Assembly (NCBI RefSeq): GCF_027530345.1
Contig: NZ_JAPZQK010000004.1
Location: 1 to 64,000, forward strand
Origin: Silanimonas sp.
Lineage (GTDB): Bacteria > Pseudomonadota > Gammaproteobacteria > Xanthomonadales > Xanthomonadaceae
Direction: 5' to 3'
Length of the DNA stretch: 64,000 nt
The position numbers and the translations under genes were made by a program. Each line of letters starts with the position of its first letter. Position 1 is the stretch's first letter. The notes beneath the pieces are model-generated. The model made no database searches, was not told the DNA's origin, and was given only the letters and a program-made list of their open reading frames with translations. Below are positions 7,637-15,848 of the stretch, piece by piece.

Positions 7637-9124
7637 TCAATCCGCCGCCACGGTCCTCGTGCTCGCCCACTCGCGCAGCGCGTTCACCTGTTCGGCCATC
7701 AGCACGCTCAGGGGACGCGTGTGCTGTATTTCGGCCATCACGTGTTTTGCAGCCATCGGCTCGCCGGCGCCGTGCGCGGCGTACAGCGCGCTGACCACGG
7801 CCTGCTCGATCTCCGCGCCGGAGAAACCTTCGCTCGCTTCAACCAAAGGCGCGAAATCCCAGCCGTCCACGTCCACCTTGCGCCGCTTCAAATGCAAACC
7901 GAGAACGGCCTCGCGCACGTCGGGCTTCGGCAGATCGACGAAGAAGATCTCGTCGAAGCGGCCCTTGCGCAGCAGTTCGGGCGGCAGCTGGTCGATGGCG
8001 TTGGCGGTGGCGACGAGGAACACGCCGCTCTTGTGCTCGGCCATCCAGGTGAGGAAGGTGCCGAGCACGCGCTTGGAAACGCCATCGTCGCTGGTGGATG
8101 CCGCGAGGCCTTTCTCGATCTCGTCGATCCACACCACGCAGGGCGAAAGCTGTTCCGCTGAAGCCAGCGATTCGCGCAAGTTGCGCTCGGTCTCGCCGTG
8201 GTACTTGTTGTAGAGCGAGCCGAAGTCGAGGCGCAGCAGGGGCACGCCGAAGCCGCCGGCCACCGCTTTCGCGGCGAGGCTCTTGCCGCAGCCCTGCACG
8301 CCGAGCAGCAGGATGCCGCGTGGGGAGTCCAATCCCGGCGGCAGCGGTTCGCCACGCAAGCCCGCACCGCGCTGTTCGACCCAGCGCTTGAGCTTGCGCA
8401 GGCCTGCCACGTCGCTGAACTTCGTGGTGTCGGGCTCGTACTGCAGGGTGCCGCCCTTGTTCAGCAGCTCGAACTTCAGCTTGCCGAGCCGCGGCAGGTC
8501 GCTGGCGTCGAGCACGCCGTCGTCGAAGATCAGCTGGCGCACGATGCGCTGCGCATCGACCATCGACAGGCCCTTGATGTTGCGCACCAGCGCCACTTCG
8601 GTCTCGGGGTCGACCACCACGCGCTTGCCGCTGTGCTCGCGGGCGTAGGCCAGCAGCTCGTCGCGCACCATCTTCCGCAGCGCCTTCTCGTCCGGCAGGC
8701 GAAGGCTGAAGCGCACGGCGCGCGATTCCAATTCGGGGGGCAGCTCGATCTTGCCGCCCACCATCACGATCGTGTGCTGCACGCCGTTCTCGGCCTGCAT
8801 CAGTTCGCGCAGCTGGCGCTGGTGGCTGGCGTAGCCGAGGTAGGGGTGGAAATCCAGCAGCAGGTACAACCCCCGCTGGGTGTGGCCGGCCATCGCCCGC
8901 AGGGCACTGCTGGCGTCGGAACCGCCGCGCTCTTCCTGCTCCAAATCCATGTCCAAGCGCACCAGACCCGTCGTGATCGTCCAGCGGTACAGCGGCCGGA
9001 ACAGCTCGGCCAGCAGCCCGCGGAACAGCTCGACCACGCGCGGTTCTTCCGGCGTCTCGATCAGGATGAGCGGCGTTCCGGCGCGCACCAGCGCAGCCAG
9101 GTCCTTGATGTCGTGGGTGGGCAT
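7637..9124 (-). CDS. AAA-family ATPase, Ycf46-like
   Basis: This is a cytoplasmic AAA+ ATPase of about 495 residues. The N-terminal half matches the Ycf46-type region (LVRAGTPLILIETPEEPRV at the start). The AAA module has Walker A GVQGCGKS, Walker B VVWIDEIEK, sensor-1 VFLVATANAI and arginine finger region LLRKGRFDE. Ycf46-like proteins are linked to regulation of carbon uptake in cyanobacteria; in proteobacteria the role is open. ATG at 9124 is used; an in-frame GTG at 9139 is possible and neither has a strong ribosome site. It is divergent from the ParA gene, with about 145 bases between them. Confidence 0.8.
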   Translation of the reverse strand: MPTHDIKDLAALVRAGTPLILIETPEEPRVVELFRGLLAELFRPLYRWTITTGLVRLDMDLEQEERGGSDASSALRAMAGHTQRGLYLLLDFHPYLGYASHQRQLRELMQAENGVQHTIVMVGGKIELPPELESRAVRFSLRLPDEKALRKMVRDELLAYAREHSGKRVVVDPETEVALVRNIKGLSMVDAQRIVRQLIFDDGVLDASDLPRLGKLKFELLNKGGTLQYEPDTTKFSDVAGLRKLKRWVEQRGAGLRGEPLPPGLDSPRGILLLGVQGCGKSLAAKAVAGGFGVPLLRLDFGSLYNKYHGETERNLRESLASAEQLSPCVVWIDEIEKGLAASTSDDGVSKRVLGTFLTWMAEHKSGVFLVATANAIDQLPPELLRKGRFDEIFFVDLPKPDVREAVLGLHLKRRKVDVDGWDFAPLVEASEGFSGAEIEQAVVSALYAAHGAGEPMAAKHVMAEIQHTRPLSVLMAEQVNALREWASTRTVAAD

Positions 9125-9269
9125 TCCGGGGGCGCTCACGGGTAAACAGCCAAGAAGTGTACGGGGCGGCCCGCTTCGTCCGCGCGGGTCGAGCGGCGGG
9201 CCCCGGCCCTGTCCCCCGCCGTCGTCGCCTTGCTACAGTCCCCGGCAGGCTCGACAGGTAGGCGCGCTC

Positions 9270-9902
9270 ATGCAGACGATCCTCGTGGCCAGCTCCAAGG
9301 GTGGTGCCGGCAAGACCACGCTCTCCACCCAGCTCGCCGGGCATTTCGCAGTGGCCGGCAAGGCCACGGTGCTGGTCGATGCCGACCCGCAGGCTTCGTC
9401 CACCCGCTGGTGTGAGAAGCGCGCCGACATGGACGCCGCGGTGCTGCCCATCAACGGCCATTCCCGCGCGTTCCGCAAACAACTGCCCGAGGACGCCGAG
9501 CGCATCGTCATCGACGCCCCGGCCGGCGCCATGGCCGACGACCTCGAGCCCTTCCTCGAGATCGCCGATGTCGTGCTGGTGCCGGTGCTGCCTTCGGCCA
9601 TCGACCTCGAAGCCACCGTGCCTTTCCTGAACACGCTGGCGCAGGTGCCGCGCATCAAGAAGGGCAAGCTGCCGGTCGGCCTCGTGGCGAACCGCGTCAA
9701 GGCCTGGACCTCGGTGAGCCAGCAGGCCATCGAGCAACTGCAGTCGTGGCCCTACCCGCTGGTGGCCCAGCTGCGTGATTCGCAGGCGTATGTGCTGCTC
9801 GCGGCGCTCGGGCGCTGCGTCGACGATTACCGCTCCGAGCAGATGCGCGGCCACCAGGACGATTTCGCGGCCATCTACCGCTGGATCAAGAAGCACACCT
9901 GA
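9270..9902 (+). CDS. Orphan ParA-family ATPase
   Basis: The protein has 210 residues, starting MQTILVASSKGGAGKTTLST with the deviant Walker A motif KGGAGKTT. The LVDADPQASSTRW and IVIDAPAGAMADD motifs follow. ParA/MinD-like ATPases position cargo such as DNA, chemoreceptor arrays or flagella. No parB, parS-like site or replication gene lies beside it, so this is an orphan chromosomal copy, not a plasmid partition system. The predicted nucleotide-binding surface is complete. It is followed 13 bases later by sixA in the same direction. Confidence 0.85.
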   Translation: MQTILVASSKGGAGKTTLSTQLAGHFAVAGKATVLVDADPQASSTRWCEKRADMDAAVLPINGHSRAFRKQLPEDAERIVIDAPAGAMADDLEPFLEIADVVLVPVLPSAIDLEATVPFLNTLAQVPRIKKGKLPVGLVANRVKAWTSVSQQAIEQLQSWPYPLVAQLRDSQAYVLLAALGRCVDDYRSEQMRGHQDDFAAIYRWIKKHT

Positions 9903-9915
9903 CCCAAGGAACCCC

Positions 9916-10392
9916 ATGCGCGACCTGATCCTCCTTCGCCACGCCCACGCCGAGCCCGCACAGCCGGGCCAGTCCGATGCCGACCGCCCGCTCTCCCCGC
10001 GTGGCCAGGCCGAGGCTGAAGCCGCGGCCCAGTGGTTGAAGTCCCACAACGCGAAGCCGACGCGCGTGCTCTGTTCGCCGGCGCGCCGCACCCGCGAGAC
10101 GCTGGAACGCGTCCTCGAAGCCTTGGGCTATACCGAAGTGCGCTACGAGCCGCGCATCTACGACGCCGCCCCCGGCACGCTCATGGCCGTGCTCGACGAG
10201 CACGCCGACATCGACCGCGTCCTGATGGTCGGCCACAACCCGGGCTTCGAGCAGGTGGTGGCGCTGCTGCACAGCGGCATCAGTGGCGATGCGCGGGGCA
10301 TGCCCACCGCCGGCATCGCGCGCCTGAGCCTGCCGGCCGGCGCCGCGCTCGAGCCCGGCATCGGCACGCTCACCCAGTTCTGGTGGCCGTAG
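9916..10392 (+). CDS. sixA: Phosphohistidine phosphatase SixA
   Basis: The protein has 158 residues and belongs to the histidine phosphatase (RHG) superfamily. The catalytic motif LLRHAHAE is at residues 5-12, with the second histidine in VGHNPGFE. SixA removes phosphate from histidine on HPt domains or the PTS-Ntr phosphocarrier. It lacks a signal peptide, so it is cytoplasmic. The final bases overlap the GTG start of the next gene by 10 bases, which suggests coupled translation. Confidence 0.85.
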   Translation: MRDLILLRHAHAEPAQPGQSDADRPLSPRGQAEAEAAAQWLKSHNAKPTRVLCSPARRTRETLERVLEALGYTEVRYEPRIYDAAPGTLMAVLDEHADIDRVLMVGHNPGFEQVVALLHSGISGDARGMPTAGIARLSLPAGAALEPGIGTLTQFWWP

Positions 10393-10976
10393 GCGGACTG
10401 CTGCTTGCCCTTGCGGGAAGTGTGGCGCTCGCCGTGGCGCCGCCGCCCGCAGCCGACACCGGCGAGGCCGCGCCTGCCTGCCGGGGTCGCATCGACGCCG
10501 CCGCCAGCGAAGCCCGCTTCGTCGTCGATGTCCGCTTGCCGATCAAGGCCGAGGGCCGATTCGCTGGCGTGGAAGGCGAGCTCGTGCCCCGGCCGGACGG
10601 GCAGTGCGAAGTGCGTGTCCGCCTGCGCGCCGACACCGTCGAATACTCCGGCCCGGAATGGATGGCCAAGCTCACGCGCTCGCCGGCCTTCCTTGATGCC
10701 GAAACGCACCCCGACGTGGCCTTCGATTCCGCCGAATTCCCCGTGGCGTGGCTGAACGAAGGCGGGTCGATCCGCGGCCGCCTGAGGCTTCGCGGCCGGG
10801 AGCGCCCCGTAGAATTCGCGCTCCGTCCCGCCGAATGCGATACCCCCGGACAGGCTTGCGCGATCCGCGTCAGCGGTGAGGTGAGCCGGCGCGATTTCGG
10901 CATGCAGGCCTACCGCTTCACCGTGAAGGACACCGTCCGCTTCGACTTCGCCATCCGCCTCGAGGCCGCGCCGTGA
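10383..10976 (+). CDS. YceI-like periplasmic protein
   Basis: The protein has about 197 residues, with a signal sequence (VAVGGLLLALAGSVALAVA). A lipid-binding YceI-type barrel follows: DAAASEARFVVDVRLPIKAEG, SPAFLDAETHPDVAFDSAEF, and SGEVSRRDFGMQ near the end. YceI proteins bind polyisoprenoid lipids in the periplasm. The GTG at 10383 is chosen because it begins the signal peptide; the frame stays open further upstream inside sixA. The stop overlaps the GTG of the phospholipase D gene. Confidence 0.8.
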   Translation: MAVGGLLLALAGSVALAVAPPPAADTGEAAPACRGRIDAAASEARFVVDVRLPIKAEGRFAGVEGELVPRPDGQCEVRVRLRADTVEYSGPEWMAKLTRSPAFLDAETHPDVAFDSAEFPVAWLNEGGSIRGRLRLRGRERPVEFALRPAECDTPGQACAIRVSGEVSRRDFGMQAYRFTVKDTVRFDFAIRLEAAP

Positions 10977-12853
10977 GCGCTGCGCCCTCGTGGCCCGGCG
11001 GCACTGCCGCCCGGCGCGTGCGCGCGTGCGCGCTGGCGTTCGCTGTCCTGCTGCTGGCGGCCTGCCAGAGCCTGCCCGCGCCCGAGCGGGCGGCGATCGC
11101 CGCCGAGATGGTCGCCGCGCGGAGCACGGTCGTGGATTGCGCCCTGCCAGAACGCTGCGCGACGCCCTCGAGCTTCCGCGAGGCCGGTATGGCGAAGCTC
11201 GCTGCCTCCACGCCCGAAGCGCCGCGACACGAGCTGGTGCTGCTGGAGCGCGGCCCCGACGCCTTGGCCGTGCGGCTCGCCTTGATCCGCTCGGCGCAGC
11301 AGACCGTCGAACTGAAGAGCTTCATCTTCGAAGCCGACGACAGCGGCCAGCTGGTGCTCGACGCCCTGCTCGATGCCGCCGAGCGCGGGGTGCGCGTGCG
11401 TGTACTGCTCGACCAGCTCTACGGCCTCTCGGAGCCGAACCTGCAGGCGGCGCTGGCCAGTCACCACCGCAACTTCGAGCTGCGCCTGTACAACCCGACC
11501 TTCGACGAGGCGCGCACGCAGCCGCTGCAGTTCGCCGCCGGCATCGTCTGCTGCTTCCGCCGCTTCAACCAGCGCATGCACGGCAAGAACCTCGTGGTGG
11601 ACGACGCCGTGGCCATCACCGGCGGCCGCAACGTGCAGGACCGCTATTTCGACTGGGACCCGGTCTACAACTACCGCGATCGCGACCTGCTGGTGGCAGG
11701 GCCCGCGGCGCGCGCGATGCGCGACGAGTTCGATCTCTTCTGGGATGCCGAACGCAGCGTGCCCGCCGAGGGTCTGGTCGACGTGGCGGAACGCTGGCGC
11801 CGCGACGGCGGGGCCCCGCCCGGGCGGCTGGATTTCCGCGACCGGCTGCACGAGGGCCGCCTGGGCACCATGCGCCAGGCCGCGGCGGACGATGCGGCGC
11901 TGCGCGCGGGCCTGCGCGACGTGACGTTCGACGTCGGGGCGGTGCGCTTCATCGCCGACCTGCCCGAGAAGCACGCCAGCGGCGCGGCGGCGCGGCGCGA
12001 CGCCAGCCGGGTCATGCGCGCCATCATCGCCGGCGCCCGCGAGGACGTGCTGCTGCAGACGCCCTACCTGGTGATGTCGCGGCCGGCGCGCGAGCTGTTC
12101 CAGGACCTGCAGGAGCGGGACGACCCGCCGACGGTGCGCGTTTCCACGAACTCGTTGGCGGCGACGGATGCCTTCCCCGTCTACGCGATGAGCCACAAGT
12201 ACAAGCGCGCCTACCTGCGTGAGCTCGGCTTCCGCATCCACGAGTACAAGCCCTATCCGACCGACACGCCGATCGACCCGGCCTCGACGGGCGCGCTCGG
12301 CGCACAGGCGGCGGCCGACTTCCCGCTGTTCGGTTCCGCCACCCGGGGCGGCAACGACGGCCCCGTCCCCCTGCGCCGCGCCGGGGTGCGGGTGGGCCTG
12401 CATTCGAAGTCGATCGTCATCGACCGCCGGATCGGCATCGTCGGCACCCACAACTTCGACCCCCGCTCCGACCACTGGAACACCGAGAGCCTGGTGGTGG
12501 TGGAGGACGCCGCCTTCGCCGACGCGCTCGCGGACGCCATCGAACGCGACATGGCCCCGGAGAACGCCTGGCTGATCGCCCCGCGCGCCAAGCCACCCCT
12601 GCTCTCCGGGCTGAGCTACAGCCTCGGCAAGCTGTCCGAGGCGCTGCCGGTCTTCGACCTGTGGATCTGGCCCTTCCCCTACGCCAGGAGCTACGCGCTG
12701 AGGCCGGGCTGCGAGCCCCTGCCCTGGGGCGACCCGCGCTTCTTCGAATGCTGGGAGGACGTGGGCGATTTCCCGGAGGTCGAGGTGGGCAGCAAGCGCA
12801 TCTACACCCGCATCATCACGGGCTTCGGCGCGGGCCTGACGCCGATCTTGTGA
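10973..12853 (+). CDS. Phospholipase D-like lipoprotein (cardiolipin synthase family)
   Basis: The protein has 626 residues. It has a lipoprotein signal with lipobox LLAAC (Cys near residue 26) and two HKD motifs: HGKNLVVDD about residues 203-211 and HSKSIVIDR about residues 477-485. Each is followed by the expected GG(R/T)N or GTHNFDPRS segment. Two HKD motifs make one PLD active site, as in cardiolipin synthases ClsB/ClsC. The lipoprotein anchor and length fit envelope phospholipid processing; cardiolipin synthesis itself is an inference. The GTGA overlap with the yceI-like gene indicates one operon. Confidence 0.8.
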   Translation: MSAAPSWPGGTAARRVRACALAFAVLLLAACQSLPAPERAAIAAEMVAARSTVVDCALPERCATPSSFREAGMAKLAASTPEAPRHELVLLERGPDALAVRLALIRSAQQTVELKSFIFEADDSGQLVLDALLDAAERGVRVRVLLDQLYGLSEPNLQAALASHHRNFELRLYNPTFDEARTQPLQFAAGIVCCFRRFNQRMHGKNLVVDDAVAITGGRNVQDRYFDWDPVYNYRDRDLLVAGPAARAMRDEFDLFWDAERSVPAEGLVDVAERWRRDGGAPPGRLDFRDRLHEGRLGTMRQAAADDAALRAGLRDVTFDVGAVRFIADLPEKHASGAAARRDASRVMRAIIAGAREDVLLQTPYLVMSRPARELFQDLQERDDPPTVRVSTNSLAATDAFPVYAMSHKYKRAYLRELGFRIHEYKPYPTDTPIDPASTGALGAQAAADFPLFGSATRGGNDGPVPLRRAGVRVGLHSKSIVIDRRIGIVGTHNFDPRSDHWNTESLVVVEDAAFADALADAIERDMAPENAWLIAPRAKPPLLSGLSYSLGKLSEALPVFDLWIWPFPYARSYALRPGCEPLPWGDPRFFECWEDVGDFPEVEVGSKRIYTRIITGFGAGLTPIL

Positions 12854-12912
12854 TTGACGCCGCCACGCCCCCCGCCTAGGCTCCCGGCGATCCCTCACAC
12901 CCAGCGCCAGCC

Positions 12913-13521
12913 ATGTCCTTGACCCTGACGATCCAACTCTCCGACCGCGACCTCGAGCACTTCACCAAGGCCATCGAGGCCGCGCGCGTCGCCGCCGAAC
13001 ACAAGTCGGCCGCCGACGTCATGGCTGCCGCCACCGCCCTGCTCGCCACGGCGCAGGCCAGCCAGCTGCCGGACTTCATCGCCGACCGCCTCGACCAGCT
13101 CGACACCCTCGTGGCGATGGTCAAGGACGAGGGCTGGGCGCTGCCGGAATCGGATGCCAAGCGCGTCATCGGCGCCCTGGCCTACTTCGCCGACCCGAAG
13201 GACATCATCCCGGACCACGTGCCGGTGCTGGGCTTCCTCGATGACGCCATCGCCATCGAACTGTGCGTGCGCGAACTGGGCCACGAGTTCGAGGCCTACG
13301 ACGATTTCTGCGAATACCGCCAGGCCGAGGCCGAGCGCCGCGGCGTGCAGCCGGCCACGGTCGGCCGCGCCGACTGGCTGGAAGGCCGCCGCGAAGAGCT
13401 GCAGAACCGCATGCATCGCCGCCGCGAGCGTGAGGAAGGCCAGGGCTACGGCAGCAGCTCGGGCTACGGCCGTCGCAGCTACCTGAAGAACGTCTGGCGC
13501 CCCAGCACCTACGTTCGCTGA
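12913..13521 (+). CDS. YkvA/DUF1232 family protein
   Basis: The protein has 202 residues. The DUF1232 core is ALAYFADPKDIIPDHVPVLG followed by FLDDAIAIELCVREL, about residues 92-128. A charged, Gly/Ser/Tyr-rich C-terminal tail follows (EGQGYGSSSGYGRRSYLK). Family members are small, often membrane-associated proteins of unknown role. Here the flanking sequence is mostly helical and soluble. It starts at an ATG 60 bases after the phospholipase D gene. Confidence 0.8.
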   Translation: MSLTLTIQLSDRDLEHFTKAIEAARVAAEHKSAADVMAAATALLATAQASQLPDFIADRLDQLDTLVAMVKDEGWALPESDAKRVIGALAYFADPKDIIPDHVPVLGFLDDAIAIELCVRELGHEFEAYDDFCEYRQAEAERRGVQPATVGRADWLEGRREELQNRMHRRREREEGQGYGSSSGYGRRSYLKNVWRPSTYVR

Positions 13522-13525
13522 CCCC

Positions 13526-13969
13526 TTGGCGGTGCAGGCGTCCTCGGGCGGGCCGTTCCGGCGCCGCCCGCCGATCGACGTGCTGAACGCGCAGCGTGAG
13601 GGCTGCGCGGTCGGCCATCTCGGCATCGAACTCACGGAGCTCGGCCCCGATTTCCTGCGCGGGCGCATGCCCGTCGACGCTCGCACCAAGCAGCCCTATG
13701 GCCTGTTGCACGGCGGCAGTTCGGCCCTGCTGGCCGAGACCCTCGCAAGCATCGCCGCCAACCTCTGCATGGAGGAGGGCGCCGGCCAGGCGGTGGGCCT
13801 CGAGCTCAACTGCAACCATGTGCGGGCGATGACGGAGGGCTGGGTCGTCGGCACCGCGCGCCCGCTGCATGTGGGCCGCAGCACGCAGGTCTGGGACATC
13901 CGGATCGAGGACGAGCAGGGCCGGCTGGTCTGCGCCAGCCGCCTGACCCTCGCCGTCCGCAAGGCCTGA
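13526..13969 (+). CDS. Hotdog-fold acyl-CoA thioesterase (PaaI/MenI type)
   Basis: The protein has 147 residues. The hotdog motif PYGLLHGGSSALLAET includes the HGG turn and the nucleophile-position Glu (LAETLAS). VGHLGIELTELGPDFLRGRM precedes it, as in 1,4-dihydroxy-2-naphthoyl-CoA and phenylacetyl-type thioesterases. The enzyme hydrolyses a CoA thioester; the substrate is not resolved. The start is uncertain: TTG at 13526 or GTG at 13532 both give the family's usual N-terminal length. It lies 3 bases before the acyltransferase gene. Confidence 0.8.
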   Translation: MAVQASSGGPFRRRPPIDVLNAQREGCAVGHLGIELTELGPDFLRGRMPVDARTKQPYGLLHGGSSALLAETLASIAANLCMEEGAGQAVGLELNCNHVRAMTEGWVVGTARPLHVGRSTQVWDIRIEDEQGRLVCASRLTLAVRKA

Positions 13970-13972
13970 GCC

Positions 13973-14725
13973 ATGCGCCTTCTCCGCACCCTGCTGCGCC
14001 TGCCGTTCCTCGCGGTGCACCTGGGCGTGTTCCTGCCCCTGCTCGTGGCCGTTCTGGTCTTCCCCGGCAGCCGCCGCTGGGCCTGGAACGGCGAGTGCCT
14101 GCACGGCCGGCTGATCCGCCGCTGGTCGGCGGGCCTGATGCGGGTGTTCGGCTTCACCGTGAAGCGCACCGGCACGCCGCTGCCGGGCGCCGTGCTGTTC
14201 GTGGCCAACCACGTGAGCTGGATCGACATCGAGCTGTTCCACAGCCAGCTCTGGGCCGGCTTCGTCTCCAAGGCCGAGGTCGAGAAGTGGCCGCTGGTGG
14301 GCCGGCTGGCCAGCCTCGGGGGCACCATCTACCACCACCGCGGCAGCCAGGACTCGCTGCATGGCGTGATGCACCAGATGGTGCTGCGTCTGGAAGAAGG
14401 CCGGCCCGTCGCCGTCTTTCCCGAGGGGCGGACCACGTCCGGCGAGGGCCTCGGGGTCTTCCACGCCCGCATCTTCCAGCCCGCCGTGCTGGCCAACGTG
14501 CCGGCCCAGCCCGTGGCCCTGCGCTACGGCGCCGGTGGCGATGCCCAGACCATCGTCGCGTTCGCGCCGAACGAGACCTTCATGGGCAACTTCGTGCGCT
14601 TGCTCGGCGAGCCCTCGCGGGTGGCCGAGGTGCATTTCCTCGAGCCGGTCTCGGCCAGCGAGGACGGCCGCCGCCGCATGGCCGACGCCTGCCGCGAGCG
14701 GATCGCCGCGGCCTTGGCCCGCTAG
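13973..14725 (+). CDS. 1-acyl-sn-glycerol-3-phosphate acyltransferase family (PlsC-like)
   Basis: The protein has 250 residues, with an N-terminal membrane helix (LAVHLGVFLPLLVAVLVF). The acyltransferase blocks are NHVSWID (the HX4D catalytic motif, about residue 79) and FPEGRTT (about residue 143). It transfers an acyl chain to a lysophospholipid or related acceptor at the inner membrane. Its place beside a thioesterase and a two-HKD phospholipase-like protein suggests lipid remodelling as the common theme of the operon. Confidence 0.85.
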   Translation: MRLLRTLLRLPFLAVHLGVFLPLLVAVLVFPGSRRWAWNGECLHGRLIRRWSAGLMRVFGFTVKRTGTPLPGAVLFVANHVSWIDIELFHSQLWAGFVSKAEVEKWPLVGRLASLGGTIYHHRGSQDSLHGVMHQMVLRLEEGRPVAVFPEGRTTSGEGLGVFHARIFQPAVLANVPAQPVALRYGAGGDAQTIVAFAPNETFMGNFVRLLGEPSRVAEVHFLEPVSASEDGRRRMADACRERIAAALAR

Positions 14726-14783
14726 AGCGCGGCCAAGGTCTCACTGCATTAGGCTCTGAGCGACGCCCCACCGTCGCCTCACC

Positions 14784-15809
14784 GTGCTGACCGCTTCCGA
14801 TTACCGCCCCCCCGCCTGGCTGCGCAACGGCCACGTGCAGTCGCTGCTTTCCGCCGCGCCCCCGCGCCGGCTTGCCGGCGAACGCCTGCTGCGCGCGCTG
14901 GCGCCGCGCATCGAGGAATGGCTGCTGCCGGCCGGCGACGCGACCCTTCAGGCCTTCCACCTGACCCTGCCCTCGCGCCCGCCGCAGGGCGTGGCCCTGC
15001 TGCTGCACGGCTGGGAAGGCAGCCACCGGTCCAGCTACGTGCGGCACACCGCCAACGCCCTGCTGAAGGCCGGCATCGACGTGGTGCAGCTCAACTTCCG
15101 CGACCACGGCGAGACGCATCACCTCAATCCGGAGCCCTTCCACTCCTGCCGGCTCGACGAAGTCGTGCAGGCGGCGAAGTCCGCGCAGGCGCGGCTTCCC
15201 GCGCTGCCCTGGTTCGTGGCGGGGTTCTCGCTGGGCGGCAACTTCGCGCTGCGCGTCGCGCGCGCCGCGCCGGCCGCGGGCTTGCGGCTCGCCCATGCGG
15301 CGGCGGTCTGCCCGGTGGTGCACGGCGAATCCGGCCTGCGCGCGCTGGAGACCGGCTTCCCCCTCTACCACTGGTACTTCATGAAGAAGTGGCGGCGCTC
15401 GCTCGAAGCCAAGCGCCGGCACTTCCCGGACCGCCACCGCTTCGTGACGGCCGACCTCGACCGCGACATGCGCGGGCTCACGCGCTTCCTCGTCGAGCAG
15501 TACACCGAGTTCCCCAGCCTCGAGGCCTACCTCGACGGCTACGCCATCGCCGGCGACCGGCTGGCGGGTTTGCAGGTGCCGGCCTCGATCCTGACGGCGG
15601 CCGACGACCCGGTGATACCCGTGGCGGATTTCCACGACCTCCAGCTGCCGCCCATGGCCCGGCTGGAGATCGCCCAGCACGGCGGGCATTGCGGCTTCAT
15701 CCTCAACGCCCGGCTGGAGGGCTTCGCGGAGCGCTGGATCCGCAGCCGGTTCCGCGCGGCGCTGGGTTCGGCGGCCCCGGCCGGAGCCGGTACACTCGCC
15801 GGTCACTGA
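14784..15809 (+). CDS. Alpha/beta hydrolase, YheT family
   Basis: The protein has 341 residues. The family hallmarks are PPAWLRNGHVQSLL at the N-terminus, LLHGWEGSHRSSY at the oxyanion region, nucleophile elbow GFSLGGN (Ser near residue 148), acid ADDPVIP and catalytic His in HGGHCGF. YheT-like hydrolases probably act on lipid esters. It starts with GTG at 14784. The preceding 58 bases hold no clear terminator, so it may extend the lipid-related operon. Confidence 0.85.
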   Translation: MLTASDYRPPAWLRNGHVQSLLSAAPPRRLAGERLLRALAPRIEEWLLPAGDATLQAFHLTLPSRPPQGVALLLHGWEGSHRSSYVRHTANALLKAGIDVVQLNFRDHGETHHLNPEPFHSCRLDEVVQAAKSAQARLPALPWFVAGFSLGGNFALRVARAAPAAGLRLAHAAAVCPVVHGESGLRALETGFPLYHWYFMKKWRRSLEAKRRHFPDRHRFVTADLDRDMRGLTRFLVEQYTEFPSLEAYLDGYAIAGDRLAGLQVPASILTAADDPVIPVADFHDLQLPPMARLEIAQHGGHCGFILNARLEGFAERWIRSRFRAALGSAAPAGAGTLAGH

Positions 15810-15848
15810 TCGCGGGCGTGACGCCGGCCGCCCTTTCCGAGGAATCCC

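Noticed and set aside
9270-9902. Plasmid partition system (ParA)
   Set aside because: No parB, centromere-like repeats or replication gene is nearby; the neighbours are ordinary chromosomal genes.
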